Shown: positions 26,682-35,335, counted from the stretch's first letter. The stretch is DNA of 42,038 bases from SCGC-AAA076-P13 sp965656035 (GCA_965656035.1 CBFHIO010000004.1:1-42038), one strand, 5' to 3'. Made by a program: numbers and translations. The notes: a model not told the origin generated them from the letters alone.

Positions 26682-26768
26682 TGGTGCCGAAAGCGGGACT
26701 TGAACCCGCACGAGCTTTCGCTCACTAGCCCCTCAAGCTAGCGTGTCTACCAATTCCACCACTTCGGC
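26682..26768 (-). tRNA. leuU: tRNA-Leu (anticodon GAG)
   Basis: On the minus strand an 87-base class II tRNA: acceptor GCCGAAG pairs with TTTCGGC (one G-U), the anticodon stem-loop is CTAGC-TTGAGGG-GCTAG with GAG, a long variable arm GTGAGCGAAAGCTC is present, the T loop is GGTTCAAGTCC, and the CCA end is encoded. It is homologous to E. coli leuU, which in E. coli and Pseudomonas follows secG in the same direction; here the gene is inverted. Confidence 0.95.
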
Positions 26769-26780
26769 AAAAGATTGTGA

Positions 26781-26789
26781 ATTATAGCA
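26781..26789 (-). promoter_or_regulatory. Extended -10 promoter of tRNA-Leu
   Basis: On the minus strand TGCTATAAT, a perfect extended -10 box identical to that of greA, ends 12 bases before the tRNA 5' end. Only a weak TTATAT lies at the -35 position. Confidence 0.5.
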
Positions 26790-26791
26790 AG

Positions 26792-26818
26792 ATATTATTT
26801 TAAATATAAAAATAATAT
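26792..26818. repeat. 10-bp inverted repeat between the two divergent tRNA promoters
   Basis: ATATTATTTT at 26792-26801 and AAAATAATAT at 26809-26818 are exact reverse complements with a 7-base loop. The repeat lies between the tRNA-Leu -10 box and the tRNA-fMet -35 box. Confidence 0.5.
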
Positions 26819-26820
26819 AC

Positions 26821-26849
26821 TTGACCAAACATACTAAACTTCATAAACT
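26821..26849 (+). promoter_or_regulatory. Promoter of initiator tRNA
   Basis: TTGACC at 26821-26826 and TAAACT at 26844-26849 with a 17-base spacer, followed by a GC-rich discriminator (CTCGCTGCG) before the tRNA at 26865. GC-rich discriminators are typical of stringently controlled stable-RNA promoters. Confidence 0.6.
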
Positions 26850-26864
26850 TCACACTCGCTGCGT

Positions 26865-26941
<77 letters not shown>

Positions 26942-26962
26942 CAGTTACATATATTTTTTGTG

Positions 26963-26981
26963 GGGCATATGCCCTTTTTTT
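26963..26981 (+). terminator. Short GC hairpin with T-run after initiator tRNA
   Basis: GGGC-ATAT-GCCC (26963-26974) followed by seven T residues (26975-26981). The stem is only four G-C pairs, so it may act as a partial terminator or attenuator between the tRNA and the rimP-nusA-infB genes. Confidence 0.45.
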
Positions 26982-26991
26982 GTATAAAAAA

Positions 26992-27474
26992 ATGATGAAA
27001 GATGAAATTGAGAAAATTGTAAAGCCTGTTATTGAAAGACATGAATGTTTTTTATGGGGGATTGAAATTTTAAGAGGTAGAAAAAGACCGACACTTAGGG
27101 TTTATATAGAATCTGAATTGGGAGCAACTATAGACGATTGTGAAAAAATTTCTAAAGATCTAAATTATGAAATTGATCTAGATTCATCGTTTGGTGATGA
27201 TTATATTTTAGAGGTGTCCACACCAGGAATTAGTAGGAGATTTTTTAAACAAAGTCAGCTAGAGCCTTATTTGGGAGAGGATCTAAAAATAAAATTAAGA
27301 GAGCCTATCGAGGGAATTAAGAACATTGAAGGCACCTTAGTTGATTGTAATAAGGAACATTTTCTTATAGAGTCAAAAAACTTGGAGTATAAGTTAGACT
27401 TTAGTGACATTGACTTTTGTAAGTTAGAACCAAATTTTGATAAATTAATGAAGGAAGAAAATTATGCAAAGTAA
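26992..27474 (+). CDS. rimP: Ribosome maturation factor RimP
   Basis: A 160-residue protein with the RimP N-terminal alpha/beta domain (LWGIEILRGRKRPTLRVYIES and DDCEKISKDLNYEIDLD) and the EVSTPGISR signature before the C-terminal SH3-like domain. It helps assemble the 30S subunit. A much longer in-frame reading begins at a TTG at 26821 but runs through the tRNA, so the ATG at 26992 (or the next codon) is the start. It overlaps nusA by 11 bases. Confidence 0.94.
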   Translation: MMKDEIEKIVKPVIERHECFLWGIEILRGRKRPTLRVYIESELGATIDDCEKISKDLNYEIDLDSSFGDDYILEVSTPGISRRFFKQSQLEPYLGEDLKIKLREPIEGIKNIEGTLVDCNKEHFLIESKNLEYKLDFSDIDFCKLEPNFDKLMKEENYAK

Positions 27475-28924
27475 TGAGATTTTAGCTGTAGTTGATTCAG
27501 TTTCTGCTGAAAAAGGCTTAGAAAAAGATGTAATTTTTAAAGCTATTGAAACAGCTATTGCATCTGCTTCTCAAAGACATTTTCATGAAGATGCTGATTT
27601 ATTTGTCTCTATTAATAGAGATACAGGCGAGTATTCAACACATAGAAATTGGATAGTTTTTGATGAAAGTAATGAAGAATTTCATCCTGAAACTCATATT
27701 TCAACTGGTGACTCTAATCTAGGATTGAATGAAATTTATACTAAAGAGCAAGAAAATGTTCTTTTTGGAAGAATAGAAACACAAGCTGCAAGACAAGTAA
27801 TGTTGCAAAAAGTTAGAGAGGCAGAAAGAGAGAAGGTTGTAGCACAATTTAAAAATCAAAATAATCAGCTAGTTAATGGAACTGTTAAAAGAGTAACAAG
27901 AGACAATATAATTGTGGACATTGCTTATGATGCTGAAGCTATTTTACCTAGGGATAAATTAATGCCGGGAGAGATATATAAAATTAATGACAGAGTTAGA
28001 GCTATTCTTCAAATTCAAGAGATTGAAGGAAGAGGTCCTCAATTAATTTTAAATAGGTCTTGTCCAGAAATGGTAACCGAACTTTTTAGTATAGAAGTTC
28101 CAGAAATTAACGAGGACGTTATTGAAATTAGAGGTGTTGCAAGAGATGCTGGTTCAAGATCTAAGATAGCAGTCAAAACAAATGACGGAAGAATAGATCC
28201 TGTTGGAGCATGTGTTGGCATGAGAGGTTCAAGAGTTCAGGCTGTTTCTGCTGAGTTAGGTAATGAAAGAATAGATATTATTATTTATGATGATAACCCT
28301 GCGCAGTTAGTCATCAATGCCTTAGTACCTGCTAAAGTTGAATCTATTGTTATGGATGAGGATTCAAGATCAATGGATATTGCTGTTAATCAAGAAAATT
28401 TAGCATTAGCAATTGGCTCAAGAGGTCAAAATATTAGATTAGCTTCTAAATTAGTGGGCTGGGATCTAAATATTATAAGTAGCGAAGAAGCTGAAGCCAA
28501 AGTTAAAGTTGATGAAACTGAATTTTTAGCTAGTCTAATTAGCAGTCTTGAGGTGTCAGAAGAAGTTGCTGAAAAAATTGCTTCAACAGGCTTAGGTAGT
28601 TTTGATGACATAGCCTATGCAGAAGACAAAATCTTTAGAGCATTTATTGAAAATGATGAAGAGATTGCAAGGATTAAAGGCGCAGCTGAGGATGCAGCAT
28701 TATTAGAGGCGATGGGAGCAATAACTGAAGAGGAAGATAATCTGGAATCACTTTCTGATTTAGATTTAACTGATAAAGACATTCAAAAGTTATCTAATAA
28801 AGGTATCAAAAACAAAGACGATCTTGCTGAGTTAGCTGTTGATGAGTTACAAGACATTATTGAGATTTCTTCTGAGGATGCATCAAAGATGATAATGAAA
28901 GCAAGAGAACATTGGTTTAATTAA
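27464..28924 (+). CDS. nusA: Transcription termination/antitermination factor NusA
   Basis: A 486-residue protein with the NusA order: N-terminal RNA-polymerase binding domain (1 to about 125), S1 domain (LVNGTVKRVTRDNIIVDI onwards), KH1 and KH2 (VGACVGMRGSRVQAVSAEL and ALAIGSRGQNIRLASKL) and two C-terminal acidic helix-hairpin repeats (from about residue 355). It modulates pausing and termination. The overlap with rimP and close position to infB follow the E. coli nusA operon. Confidence 0.97.
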   Translation: MQSNEILAVVDSVSAEKGLEKDVIFKAIETAIASASQRHFHEDADLFVSINRDTGEYSTHRNWIVFDESNEEFHPETHISTGDSNLGLNEIYTKEQENVLFGRIETQAARQVMLQKVREAEREKVVAQFKNQNNQLVNGTVKRVTRDNIIVDIAYDAEAILPRDKLMPGEIYKINDRVRAILQIQEIEGRGPQLILNRSCPEMVTELFSIEVPEINEDVIEIRGVARDAGSRSKIAVKTNDGRIDPVGACVGMRGSRVQAVSAELGNERIDIIIYDDNPAQLVINALVPAKVESIVMDEDSRSMDIAVNQENLALAIGSRGQNIRLASKLVGWDLNIISSEEAEAKVKVDETEFLASLISSLEVSEEVAEKIASTGLGSFDDIAYAEDKIFRAFIENDEEIARIKGAAEDAALLEAMGAITEEEDNLESLSDLDLTDKDIQKLSNKGIKNKDDLAELAVDELQDIIEISSEDASKMIMKAREHWFN

Positions 28925-28939
28925 AAAGAGGTAATTATT

Positions 28940-31213
28940 TTGGCTTTAACTGTTAAAGATTTTGCAAAGACTTTAAAGATTAGCGATTCTGCTTTGCTTG
29001 AGCGAATGCAAAATGCCGGATTAAGTCACTCCAAAAATACTGATGAGGTTACACCTTCAGATAAACAAGCTCTTTTAAAATCTTTGAAAAGTGGAAAAGC
29101 TGCTTCCGCAAAATCTATGACTTCTGGCTCAGGGGTCACTGTTACATCAAGAGGAAAAATATCTAAAGATACAGAGTCTGTAAAAAGCTATTCAGATAAT
29201 ATCGAAGCAAAAAGAGCCGCAGCTTCTGAGCAACTTAAAGAACAACAAAAGAAAAGAGAAGAACAATTAAAAGAAGCAGTAAGGCTAAAACAAGCAGAAA
29301 TTAAAAAAAGGGAAAAGTTCAAGAAAGTTGATAAAGATAAGCCAGAAATCAAAGCTAATGTAAGAGATCAGCTTTCAAGTGCCGTCAATGCTTACAAAAG
29401 GAGAGAGGCTGCTTTTCCTCAAGAATCAGAGCATAAATTTGAAGCGCCTACAGAGTTCATAAAAAAAGACATAGAAGTTCCATCATCAATTCAAGTTGGT
29501 GAATTGGCTAAATTAATGGCTGTTAAAGGAAATATAGTTGTAAAAAACTTAATGGGACTTGGTGTTGTAGCAACTATAAATGATGTAATCGACCAGGAGA
29601 CAGGAATCTTGGTAGTAGAGGAAATTGGCCATAACGGCATTGCATTAAAAGAAGAAAATTTTGAAGAAGATTTAGCAAATTTAATTAATTATACGGATGA
29701 AGCAAAACCCAGATCTCCAGTTATAACCGTTATGGGGCATGTTGATCATGGTAAAACAACTCTTCTTGATTTTATTCGTAAAACTAAAGTAGTTGATGAT
29801 GAGGCTGGTGGCATTACACAGCATATTGGAGCTTATGAAGTTGATACACCAAAAGGAAAAATTACTTTCATTGATACACCTGGCCATGCTGCTTTTTCAT
29901 CAATGAGAGCTAGGGGAGCCAATACAACTGATATTGTTATTTTAGTTGTTGCTGCAAATGATGGTATTAAGCCGCAAACCGAAGAGGCTATTAATCATGC
30001 AAAAGCAGCCGGTGTTTCGATTGTTGTTGCAATAAATAAAATTGATTTAGATGGAGCAGATATTGATAAAGTTAAAGGAGATTTAGCTGCCAAAGACTTG
30101 ACTCCAGAAGACTGGGGAGGAACAACACAAATGGTTCCAGTATCAGCTTTAAAAGGTACTGGTGTTGATAAATTATTAGAATGTGTTTCTCTTGAAGCAG
30201 AATTACTTGAATTAAAAGCCCATCACAATGGCCCTGCCCAGGGCGTAATCATTGAATCAGAGTTAGATAAATTTAGAGGCTCAGTTGCGACCTTTTTGGT
30301 TCAAAATGGAACATTAAAAGTTGGTGATTTAGTTGCTTCTGGAAATTCAATGGGAAAAATCAAAAGTATTGTAAAGAGCGACGGATCAAAGATTAAATTA
30401 GCCGGCCCATCTGCTGCTGTTGAAGTTTTGGGTTTAAACAACGTACCAAATGCAGGCGATCATTTCCAGGTAGTTGAGAATGAAAAACAAGCAAGAGAAA
30501 TTGCTGAGTATAGAGTTAATAAAGAAAAGGAAAGAAAGCTTTTAAAACAAAAAGATGATACTGCTGGTAATTTATTTGAATCGCTAGGACAAGAGTCTAA
30601 AAAAGTACTTAATATAATTGTTAAAACTGATGTTGGTGGAACATGTGAAGCAATTTCAGCCGCACTAAATGATTTAGGCAATGATTTGGCAAAAGTTAAG
30701 ATTGTATCTAGTGGTGTTGGTGGAATATCAGAGTCAGATGCAAACTTGGCATTGGCCGTAGATGCAATTATTTTAGGCTTTAATGTGAGATCAGATAATT
30801 CTGCAAAGAAAATTATAGAAGATGAATCCATACCTTTAAGTTACCACAGTATTATTTATGAATTATTAGACGATGTGAAAGCAAGAATGAGTGGACTTCT
30901 AGACCCAATTATTAGAGAAGAAATAGTAGGTACAGCAGAGGTATTAGAAGTATTCAATTCTCCTAAATTTGGGCAAATTGCGGGTTGTATGGTTATTGAA
31001 GGAAATGTCTTAAGAAATAAACCAGTAAGAGTGCTTAGAGATGAGATAGTCATCTTCGAGGGTGAATTAGATTCTCTAAGAAGGTTTAAAGAAGATGTAA
31101 ACGAAGTTAAAAATGGAACAGAATGCGGTATGGGCATCAAAAATTATAAAGATATTAAACCTGGCGATAAAATAGAGGTTTATGATCGAAAAGAAGAAGC
31201 ACAATCAATGTGA
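28940..31213 (+). CDS. infB: Translation initiation factor IF-2
   Basis: A 757-residue GTPase. An IF2_N module (VKDFAKTLKISDSALLERMQNAGL) is followed by a short charged linker, then the G domain with G1 GHVDHGKT at residues 266-273, G3 DTPGH and G4 NKID, and domains II, III and IV. It brings fMet-tRNA to the 30S subunit. The start is TTG at 28940, supported by AGAGG 8-9 bases upstream; the linker is shorter than in E. coli (890 residues). Confidence 0.97.
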   Translation: MALTVKDFAKTLKISDSALLERMQNAGLSHSKNTDEVTPSDKQALLKSLKSGKAASAKSMTSGSGVTVTSRGKISKDTESVKSYSDNIEAKRAAASEQLKEQQKKREEQLKEAVRLKQAEIKKREKFKKVDKDKPEIKANVRDQLSSAVNAYKRREAAFPQESEHKFEAPTEFIKKDIEVPSSIQVGELAKLMAVKGNIVVKNLMGLGVVATINDVIDQETGILVVEEIGHNGIALKEENFEEDLANLINYTDEAKPRSPVITVMGHVDHGKTTLLDFIRKTKVVDDEAGGITQHIGAYEVDTPKGKITFIDTPGHAAFSSMRARGANTTDIVILVVAANDGIKPQTEEAINHAKAAGVSIVVAINKIDLDGADIDKVKGDLAAKDLTPEDWGGTTQMVPVSALKGTGVDKLLECVSLEAELLELKAHHNGPAQGVIIESELDKFRGSVATFLVQNGTLKVGDLVASGNSMGKIKSIVKSDGSKIKLAGPSAAVEVLGLNNVPNAGDHFQVVENEKQAREIAEYRVNKEKERKLLKQKDDTAGNLFESLGQESKKVLNIIVKTDVGGTCEAISAALNDLGNDLAKVKIVSSGVGGISESDANLALAVDAIILGFNVRSDNSAKKIIEDESIPLSYHSIIYELLDDVKARMSGLLDPIIREEIVGTAEVLEVFNSPKFGQIAGCMVIEGNVLRNKPVRVLRDEIVIFEGELDSLRRFKEDVNEVKNGTECGMGIKNYKDIKPGDKIEVYDRKEEAQSM

Positions 31214-31223
31214 TTGAATTTTA

Positions 31224-31571
31224 ATGTCATCATTAAGAGCAGAAAAAATAGGCGACGAACTGAAAAAAGAAATATCTTTAATTATCAATAAAGAAACAAA
31301 AGATCCAAGGCTTCAAAATATTAATATTACTGCTGTAAAAGTCTCAGATGATATTGGTATAGCTACTGTGTTTTATACAGTTATCGGAAAATCTATTATT
31401 AAAGATAAAAGTGAAATTAATCCAAAAGTATTAAAAAAATTTTCAGGCATGATTCGTTCAAAGCTTTCAAAAACTATGCAGATTAGGAGGGTGCCTGTTA
31501 TAAATTTTAGATTTGATGAAAGTATCGAATATTCCGATAACATTGAAAGCTTATTAAAGAATATAAAATAA
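31224..31571 (+). CDS. rbfA: 30S ribosome-binding factor A
   Basis: A 115-residue single KH-type domain protein: RAEKIGDELKKEISLIINKETKDPR at the N-terminus, DIGIATVFYTV in the central strand, and RRVPVINFRFDESIEYSDNIE at the end, all RbfA hallmarks. It acts in late 16S maturation and cold adaptation. It begins 10 bases after infB and overlaps truB by one base (TAATG). Confidence 0.95.
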   Translation: MSSLRAEKIGDELKKEISLIINKETKDPRLQNINITAVKVSDDIGIATVFYTVIGKSIIKDKSEINPKVLKKFSGMIRSKLSKTMQIRRVPVINFRFDESIEYSDNIESLLKNIK

Positions 31572-32410
31572 TGAATGGTTTTTTTCTTTTAAACAAAGAA
31601 AAAGGTATAACCTCTAATCAACTTGTTCAAAATATTAAAAAAGGTTTGAGGCTCAAAAAAGTTGGCCATTTGGGAACACTGGACCCAATGGCAACTGGAT
31701 TAATGGTAATTGCAGTTAATAGGGCTACAAAGTTTTCTAGTTATTTCTTAGAATCTGATAAAAGTTATTGTGCAACTATAAAACTCGGGTCTTCAACCGA
31801 TACCGATGATGCACTAGGTAAAATTATAGAAACTTCAAACAACCTCCCAACTGAAGAAAATACTCACGAAGCTCTAAAATCATTTATTGGAAAGTCATTT
31901 CAGATAGCACCTTTTTATTCTGCTTTGAAGCATAAGGGTAAACCATTATACCAATATGCTAGGGAGGGAGATTTGATATTGAAACCACCAAGAGAAATTA
32001 ATGTTTTCTCAATAAAAGATTTTATTTTTGATCACGATGAGTGCTCTTTCTTAATTCATTGCTCAAAAGGAACCTATATTAGGTCGATTGCAAGAGATTT
32101 AGGAAAAAAACTTGGTTGTGGTGCTCATCTAGCAGGACTAAAAAGAGTATCTCAAGGAAAATTTAATATAAATGATGCATCAATTGTTGAGGAAGTTGAA
32201 ATAAAAAATTTAATATCGATTGAAGAGGCATTCAAAGAATTTTCTGCTATTAAATTACAAAATGATCAATTAAAGATTTTCTTAAATGGCAGTAAAGTAA
32301 AAAACATTAATAGTGAAGATAATGACTATAGAATTTATGATTTATCATCAGCTTTTCTGGGCCTTGGTAATGTGTCTAATAATGTTCTAGCCTTAAAACG
32401 ACTTGTTTAA
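31571..32410 (+). CDS. truB: tRNA pseudouridine-55 synthase
   Basis: A 279-residue TruB. The catalytic aspartate is D38 in GHLGTLDPMATGLM, and downstream are the YSALKHKGKPLYQYAREG and CSKGTYIRSIARDLG motifs. It converts U55 to pseudouridine in the T loop of tRNAs. The C-terminal PUA-like part is short compared with E. coli (314). It is followed by an 87-base gap before rpsO that has no gene; a TATAAG at 32424-32429 may belong to a weak rpsO promoter. Confidence 0.95.
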   Translation: MNGFFLLNKEKGITSNQLVQNIKKGLRLKKVGHLGTLDPMATGLMVIAVNRATKFSSYFLESDKSYCATIKLGSSTDTDDALGKIIETSNNLPTEENTHEALKSFIGKSFQIAPFYSALKHKGKPLYQYAREGDLILKPPREINVFSIKDFIFDHDECSFLIHCSKGTYIRSIARDLGKKLGCGAHLAGLKRVSQGKFNINDASIVEEVEIKNLISIEEAFKEFSAIKLQNDQLKIFLNGSKVKNINSEDNDYRIYDLSSAFLGLGNVSNNVLALKRLV

Positions 32411-32497
32411 TGGCTAGATTAGTTATAAGATTCGCACGCTTACTTTAGTTGTACGAGGTTTGCATTTTTATTAATAAGTACATCGAGGAATATAAAT

Positions 32498-32767
32498 ATG
32501 GCACTTTTAGCTAACGAAAAAGAAAAAATTGTTGGAAAATTTCAAAGAACAGATAACGATACAGGATCTCCTGAAGTTCAAATTGCGTTGTTAACAGAAA
32601 ATATCAATAAATTACAAAGTCATTTTAAAACACATAAAAAAGACCACCATTCAAGAACAGGATTAATAAGAATGGTAAACCTAAGAAGAAAGCTTTTAGC
32701 CTATCTAAAAAGAAAAAACCTAGATAGTTATAAAGAGGTTGTAAAGGAATTAAAACTTCGTGGTTAA
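32498..32767 (+). CDS. rpsO: 30S ribosomal protein S15
   Basis: A complete 89-residue S15 with TGSPEVQIALLTENI, LQSHFKTHKKDHHSRTGL and LRRKLLAYLKRKN. It binds 16S rRNA early in assembly, and in E. coli represses its own translation through a leader pseudoknot; no such fold was worked out here. It has a strong ribosome binding site (GAGGA, 9 bases before the ATG). The rpsO-pnp pair is conserved. Confidence 0.98.
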   Translation: MALLANEKEKIVGKFQRTDNDTGSPEVQIALLTENINKLQSHFKTHKKDHHSRTGLIRMVNLRRKLLAYLKRKNLDSYKEVVKELKLRG

Positions 32768-32793
32768 TAAAAAATACATAAATAAGGATAATC

Positions 32794-34926
32794 GTGGAAA
32801 ATAATAAATTAGAATCTACATCTGTAGAGTTTCAGTATGGAAACAAATTAGTAAAATTAGAAACAAATAAAATCGCAAGACAAGCTACCGCTGCAGTTGT
32901 TGTAACAATTGATGATTTGGTTGTTCTCACAACTGTAGTTGCAAAAAAAGAAGCAGATCCTGGAAAAGATTTTTTTCCATTAGCTGTTTTTTATCAAGAA
33001 AAATTTTATGCAACAGGAGTAATTCCTGGAGGGTTCTTTAAAAGAGAGGCAAGGCCCACTGAAAGAGAAACACTAACATCAAGGCTAATTGATAGGCCAA
33101 TTAGACCTTTATTCCCAGAAGACTTCAAAAATGAGGTTCAAGTCTTTTCAACAGTGATGTCATCAGGCAAAGATCAAAATCCTGATATAGCTGCCATGAT
33201 AGGTGCTTCAGCAGCCTTGTGTGTTGCCGGTGTCCCATTTGATGGACCAATGGGAGCTGCCAGAGTTGGATTTATAGACGGAAGTTATGTTTTAAATCCA
33301 ACATTTACAGAACTAGAAGAATCATATCTTGATATGGTTGTAGCTGGAACTGAACAAGCAGTTCTGATGGTTGAGTCAGAGGCAAAAGAATTAAATGAAG
33401 ATCTTATGCTTGGAGCAGTTTTATTTGGTCATCAAGAAATGCAAGTAGTTATTAATGCATGTAAAGAACTCAAAGAAAAAGCAGGAAAAGAGGATTGGGC
33501 CATTACACCAGATGAAGAGACGCCTAGTTATTATTCCGAGCTTAAAGATAAATATACAGATCAGATTAAAAATGCTTTTACAATAAAAATTAAATCTGAA
33601 AGATCAGAAGCAATCAGCAAAATTAAAGAAGATATTGTTAATTCATACCCTGAAGCTGATGACATTCAATTAGGAAAAATTTTAGGTGCGTTTAAAAATC
33701 TTGAGAAAGACATAGTAAGACAAAATATTTTAAGCAATCAGCCAAGGATTGACGGAAGAGATACAGATACAGTAAGACCAATCTTTATTGAAACCGATGT
33801 TCTTCCAAGCGCTCACGGATCATCTTTATTTACCAGAGGTGAAACACAAGCAATTGTTGTTGCAACATTAGGCTCATCAAGAGATGCTCAAAGAATTGAA
33901 GCTATAGAAGGACAAGGAACTGACAATTTTATGTTGCATTATAATTTTCCAGCATACAGTGTTGGAGAAATTGGAATGCCAATGGGTCCTAAAAGAAGAG
34001 AAATTGGACATGGAAATTTAGCTAAAAGAGCGATTAAAGCAGTATTACCGGATGTAACAGACTTTGGATACACAATGAGAGTTGTATCTGAGATTACTGA
34101 ATCTAATGGTTCAAGCTCAATGGCATCAGTATGTGGTACTTCCTTATCATTAATGGATGCCGGAGTTCCTATCTCAAGCCCAGTTGCAGGTATAGCAATG
34201 GGGCTAATTAAAGAAGGCGATGACTTTGCTGTACTTACTGACATTCTTGGTGATGAAGATCATCTAGGTGATATGGATTTTAAAGTAGCCGGAACAGAAA
34301 CAGGAATCACAGCTCTTCAAATGGATATTAAAATCCAAGGCATTAATGAAGCAATTATGGAAGTTGCTTTAACAAAAGCAAAAGCTGCAAGGACTCATAT
34401 TCTAGGAATTATGAATGCAGCTATTTCAGCCCCAAAAGATTTATCCGAAAATGCTCCTGCAATGAAAACTTTTATGGTTGATAAAGATAAGATTAAAGAG
34501 ATTATCGGTAAGGGTGGAGCAGTCATAAAATCAATGCAAGAAAAAACTGGAGCAACAGTTGACATTGATGATGACGGAACTGTTTCAGTCTTTGGTCAAA
34601 ATCAATCTTCAATGCAAGCTTGTCTTGAAATAATTGAGGGTATCCTTGAGGAGCCTGAACTGGACAAGGTTTACAAAGGTACTGTTGTCAAAATAGTTGA
34701 TTTTGGTGCTTTTGTTAACATTCTCCCTGGTAAGGATGGATTGTTGCATATATCTGAAATTGCTCATGAGCGAACAGAGGATGTGAGTGCTGTTCTATCA
34801 GAGGGACAGGAAATTGATGTAAAACTTATAGGCTTTGATAGAGGTAAGATGAAATTATCAGCTAAAGCCTTGATTAAAAAAGAAAATAAAGAAGATACTG
34901 AATCAGGTAATATTTCTGAAGAATAA
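32794..34926 (+). CDS. pnp: Polyribonucleotide nucleotidyltransferase (PNPase)
   Basis: A 710-residue enzyme with two RNase PH domains, the second carrying the GETQAIVVATLGSSRDAQ and DFKVAGTETGITALQMD catalytic elements, a KH domain (IKEIIGKGGAVIKSMQEKTGA) and a C-terminal S1 domain (GTVVKIVDFGAFVNILPGKDGLLH). It degrades RNA phosphorolytically from the 3' end. The start is GTG at 32794 with AAGGA seven bases upstream. It ends the long plus-strand run and is followed by a clear terminator. Confidence 0.98.
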   Translation: MENNKLESTSVEFQYGNKLVKLETNKIARQATAAVVVTIDDLVVLTTVVAKKEADPGKDFFPLAVFYQEKFYATGVIPGGFFKREARPTERETLTSRLIDRPIRPLFPEDFKNEVQVFSTVMSSGKDQNPDIAAMIGASAALCVAGVPFDGPMGAARVGFIDGSYVLNPTFTELEESYLDMVVAGTEQAVLMVESEAKELNEDLMLGAVLFGHQEMQVVINACKELKEKAGKEDWAITPDEETPSYYSELKDKYTDQIKNAFTIKIKSERSEAISKIKEDIVNSYPEADDIQLGKILGAFKNLEKDIVRQNILSNQPRIDGRDTDTVRPIFIETDVLPSAHGSSLFTRGETQAIVVATLGSSRDAQRIEAIEGQGTDNFMLHYNFPAYSVGEIGMPMGPKRREIGHGNLAKRAIKAVLPDVTDFGYTMRVVSEITESNGSSSMASVCGTSLSLMDAGVPISSPVAGIAMGLIKEGDDFAVLTDILGDEDHLGDMDFKVAGTETGITALQMDIKIQGINEAIMEVALTKAKAARTHILGIMNAAISAPKDLSENAPAMKTFMVDKDKIKEIIGKGGAVIKSMQEKTGATVDIDDDGTVSVFGQNQSSMQACLEIIEGILEEPELDKVYKGTVVKIVDFGAFVNILPGKDGLLHISEIAHERTEDVSAVLSEGQEIDVKLIGFDRGKMKLSAKALIKKENKEDTESGNISEE

Positions 34927-34951
34927 ATCTCTGTAAAACTTTTAAACTTTT

Positions 34952-34982
34952 AAAACCGAAAAGTCAAATTTTCGGTTTTTTT
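34952..34982 (+). terminator. Intrinsic terminator after pnp
   Basis: An 11-bp perfect stem (AAAACCGAAAA at 34952-34962 with TTTTCGGTTTT at 34969-34979), loop GTCAAA, and a run of seven T (34976-34982). The remaining 83 bases up to the next gene hold only its leader; a TTGAAT and an AT-rich TTATATT there could be a promoter, but the spacing is not convincing. Confidence 0.85.
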
Positions 34983-35065
34983 ATGTTCACAAAATTTGAA
35001 TACTATAGTTTTTTATGGTCTTATATTTTTGCAAATCATAAAAAACCTAATAGGGGGGAATAATT

Positions 35066-35284
35066 ATGGATAATGCGCTTAATATGATCGGTGGCCTGGT
35101 TAAAAGTCTAACAAGTATACTTGTGGGCGTTGTAGGGCTTGGAGTTGTAGCTGGAGTTGTATTCGGTGACACTTGGTTCTTTGGAGATGTTCTAAATAAT
35201 TTAGTTGCTCTAATTCAAGGACTTGGTGATGCTGGATTGGTGGGACTTTTAGCAGCAGCTATCCTAATCGGATTGCTTAAGTAA
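35066..35284 (+). CDS. Two-helix hydrophobic mini-protein, paralogue 1, unknown function
   Basis: A 72-residue protein with two predicted membrane helices, about residues 17-34 and 56-71, separated by a loop with VVFGDTWFFGDVLNN. It is rich in Gly, Leu, Val and Ala and contains only two lysines (K13, K72). The ATG is preceded by an exceptionally strong GGGGGGAA ribosome binding site 7 bases upstream. The next gene encodes a homologue aligning along its whole length (VFG, G-D/E, N, LG-D/E-x-GL). It is bounded upstream by the pnp terminator, so it needs its own promoter. I do not recognise the family; it is not ATP synthase subunit c, since no carboxylate lies in mid-helix 2. Confidence 0.8.
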   Translation: MDNALNMIGGLVKSLTSILVGVVGLGVVAGVVFGDTWFFGDVLNNLVALIQGLGDAGLVGLLAAAILIGLLK

Positions 35285-35298
35285 GCTAATTTGCTTAA

Positions 35299-35327
35299 AC
35301 TGGGAGAAGATAATATCCTCTCCCAGT
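35299..35327 (+). other. Strong RNA hairpin between the two mini-protein genes
   Basis: ACTGGGAGA (35299-35307) pairs perfectly with TCTCCCAGT (35319-35327); inside, GAT and ATC add three pairs after one mismatch, leaving a 3-base loop. No T-run follows, so it is not a standard terminator. It ends 8 bases before the second ATG at 35336. Confidence 0.7.
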
Positions 35328-35335
35328 ACTTATTA

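Noticed and set aside
32411..32497. S15 autoregulatory leader before rpsO
   Set aside because: The 87-base gap could hold one, but I could not draw a supported pseudoknot by eye, so it is not listed as a feature.
35291..35335. TTG start for the second mini-protein
   Set aside because: The added 15 residues are encoded by the hairpin, and removing them aligns the protein's VFG position with its paralogue.
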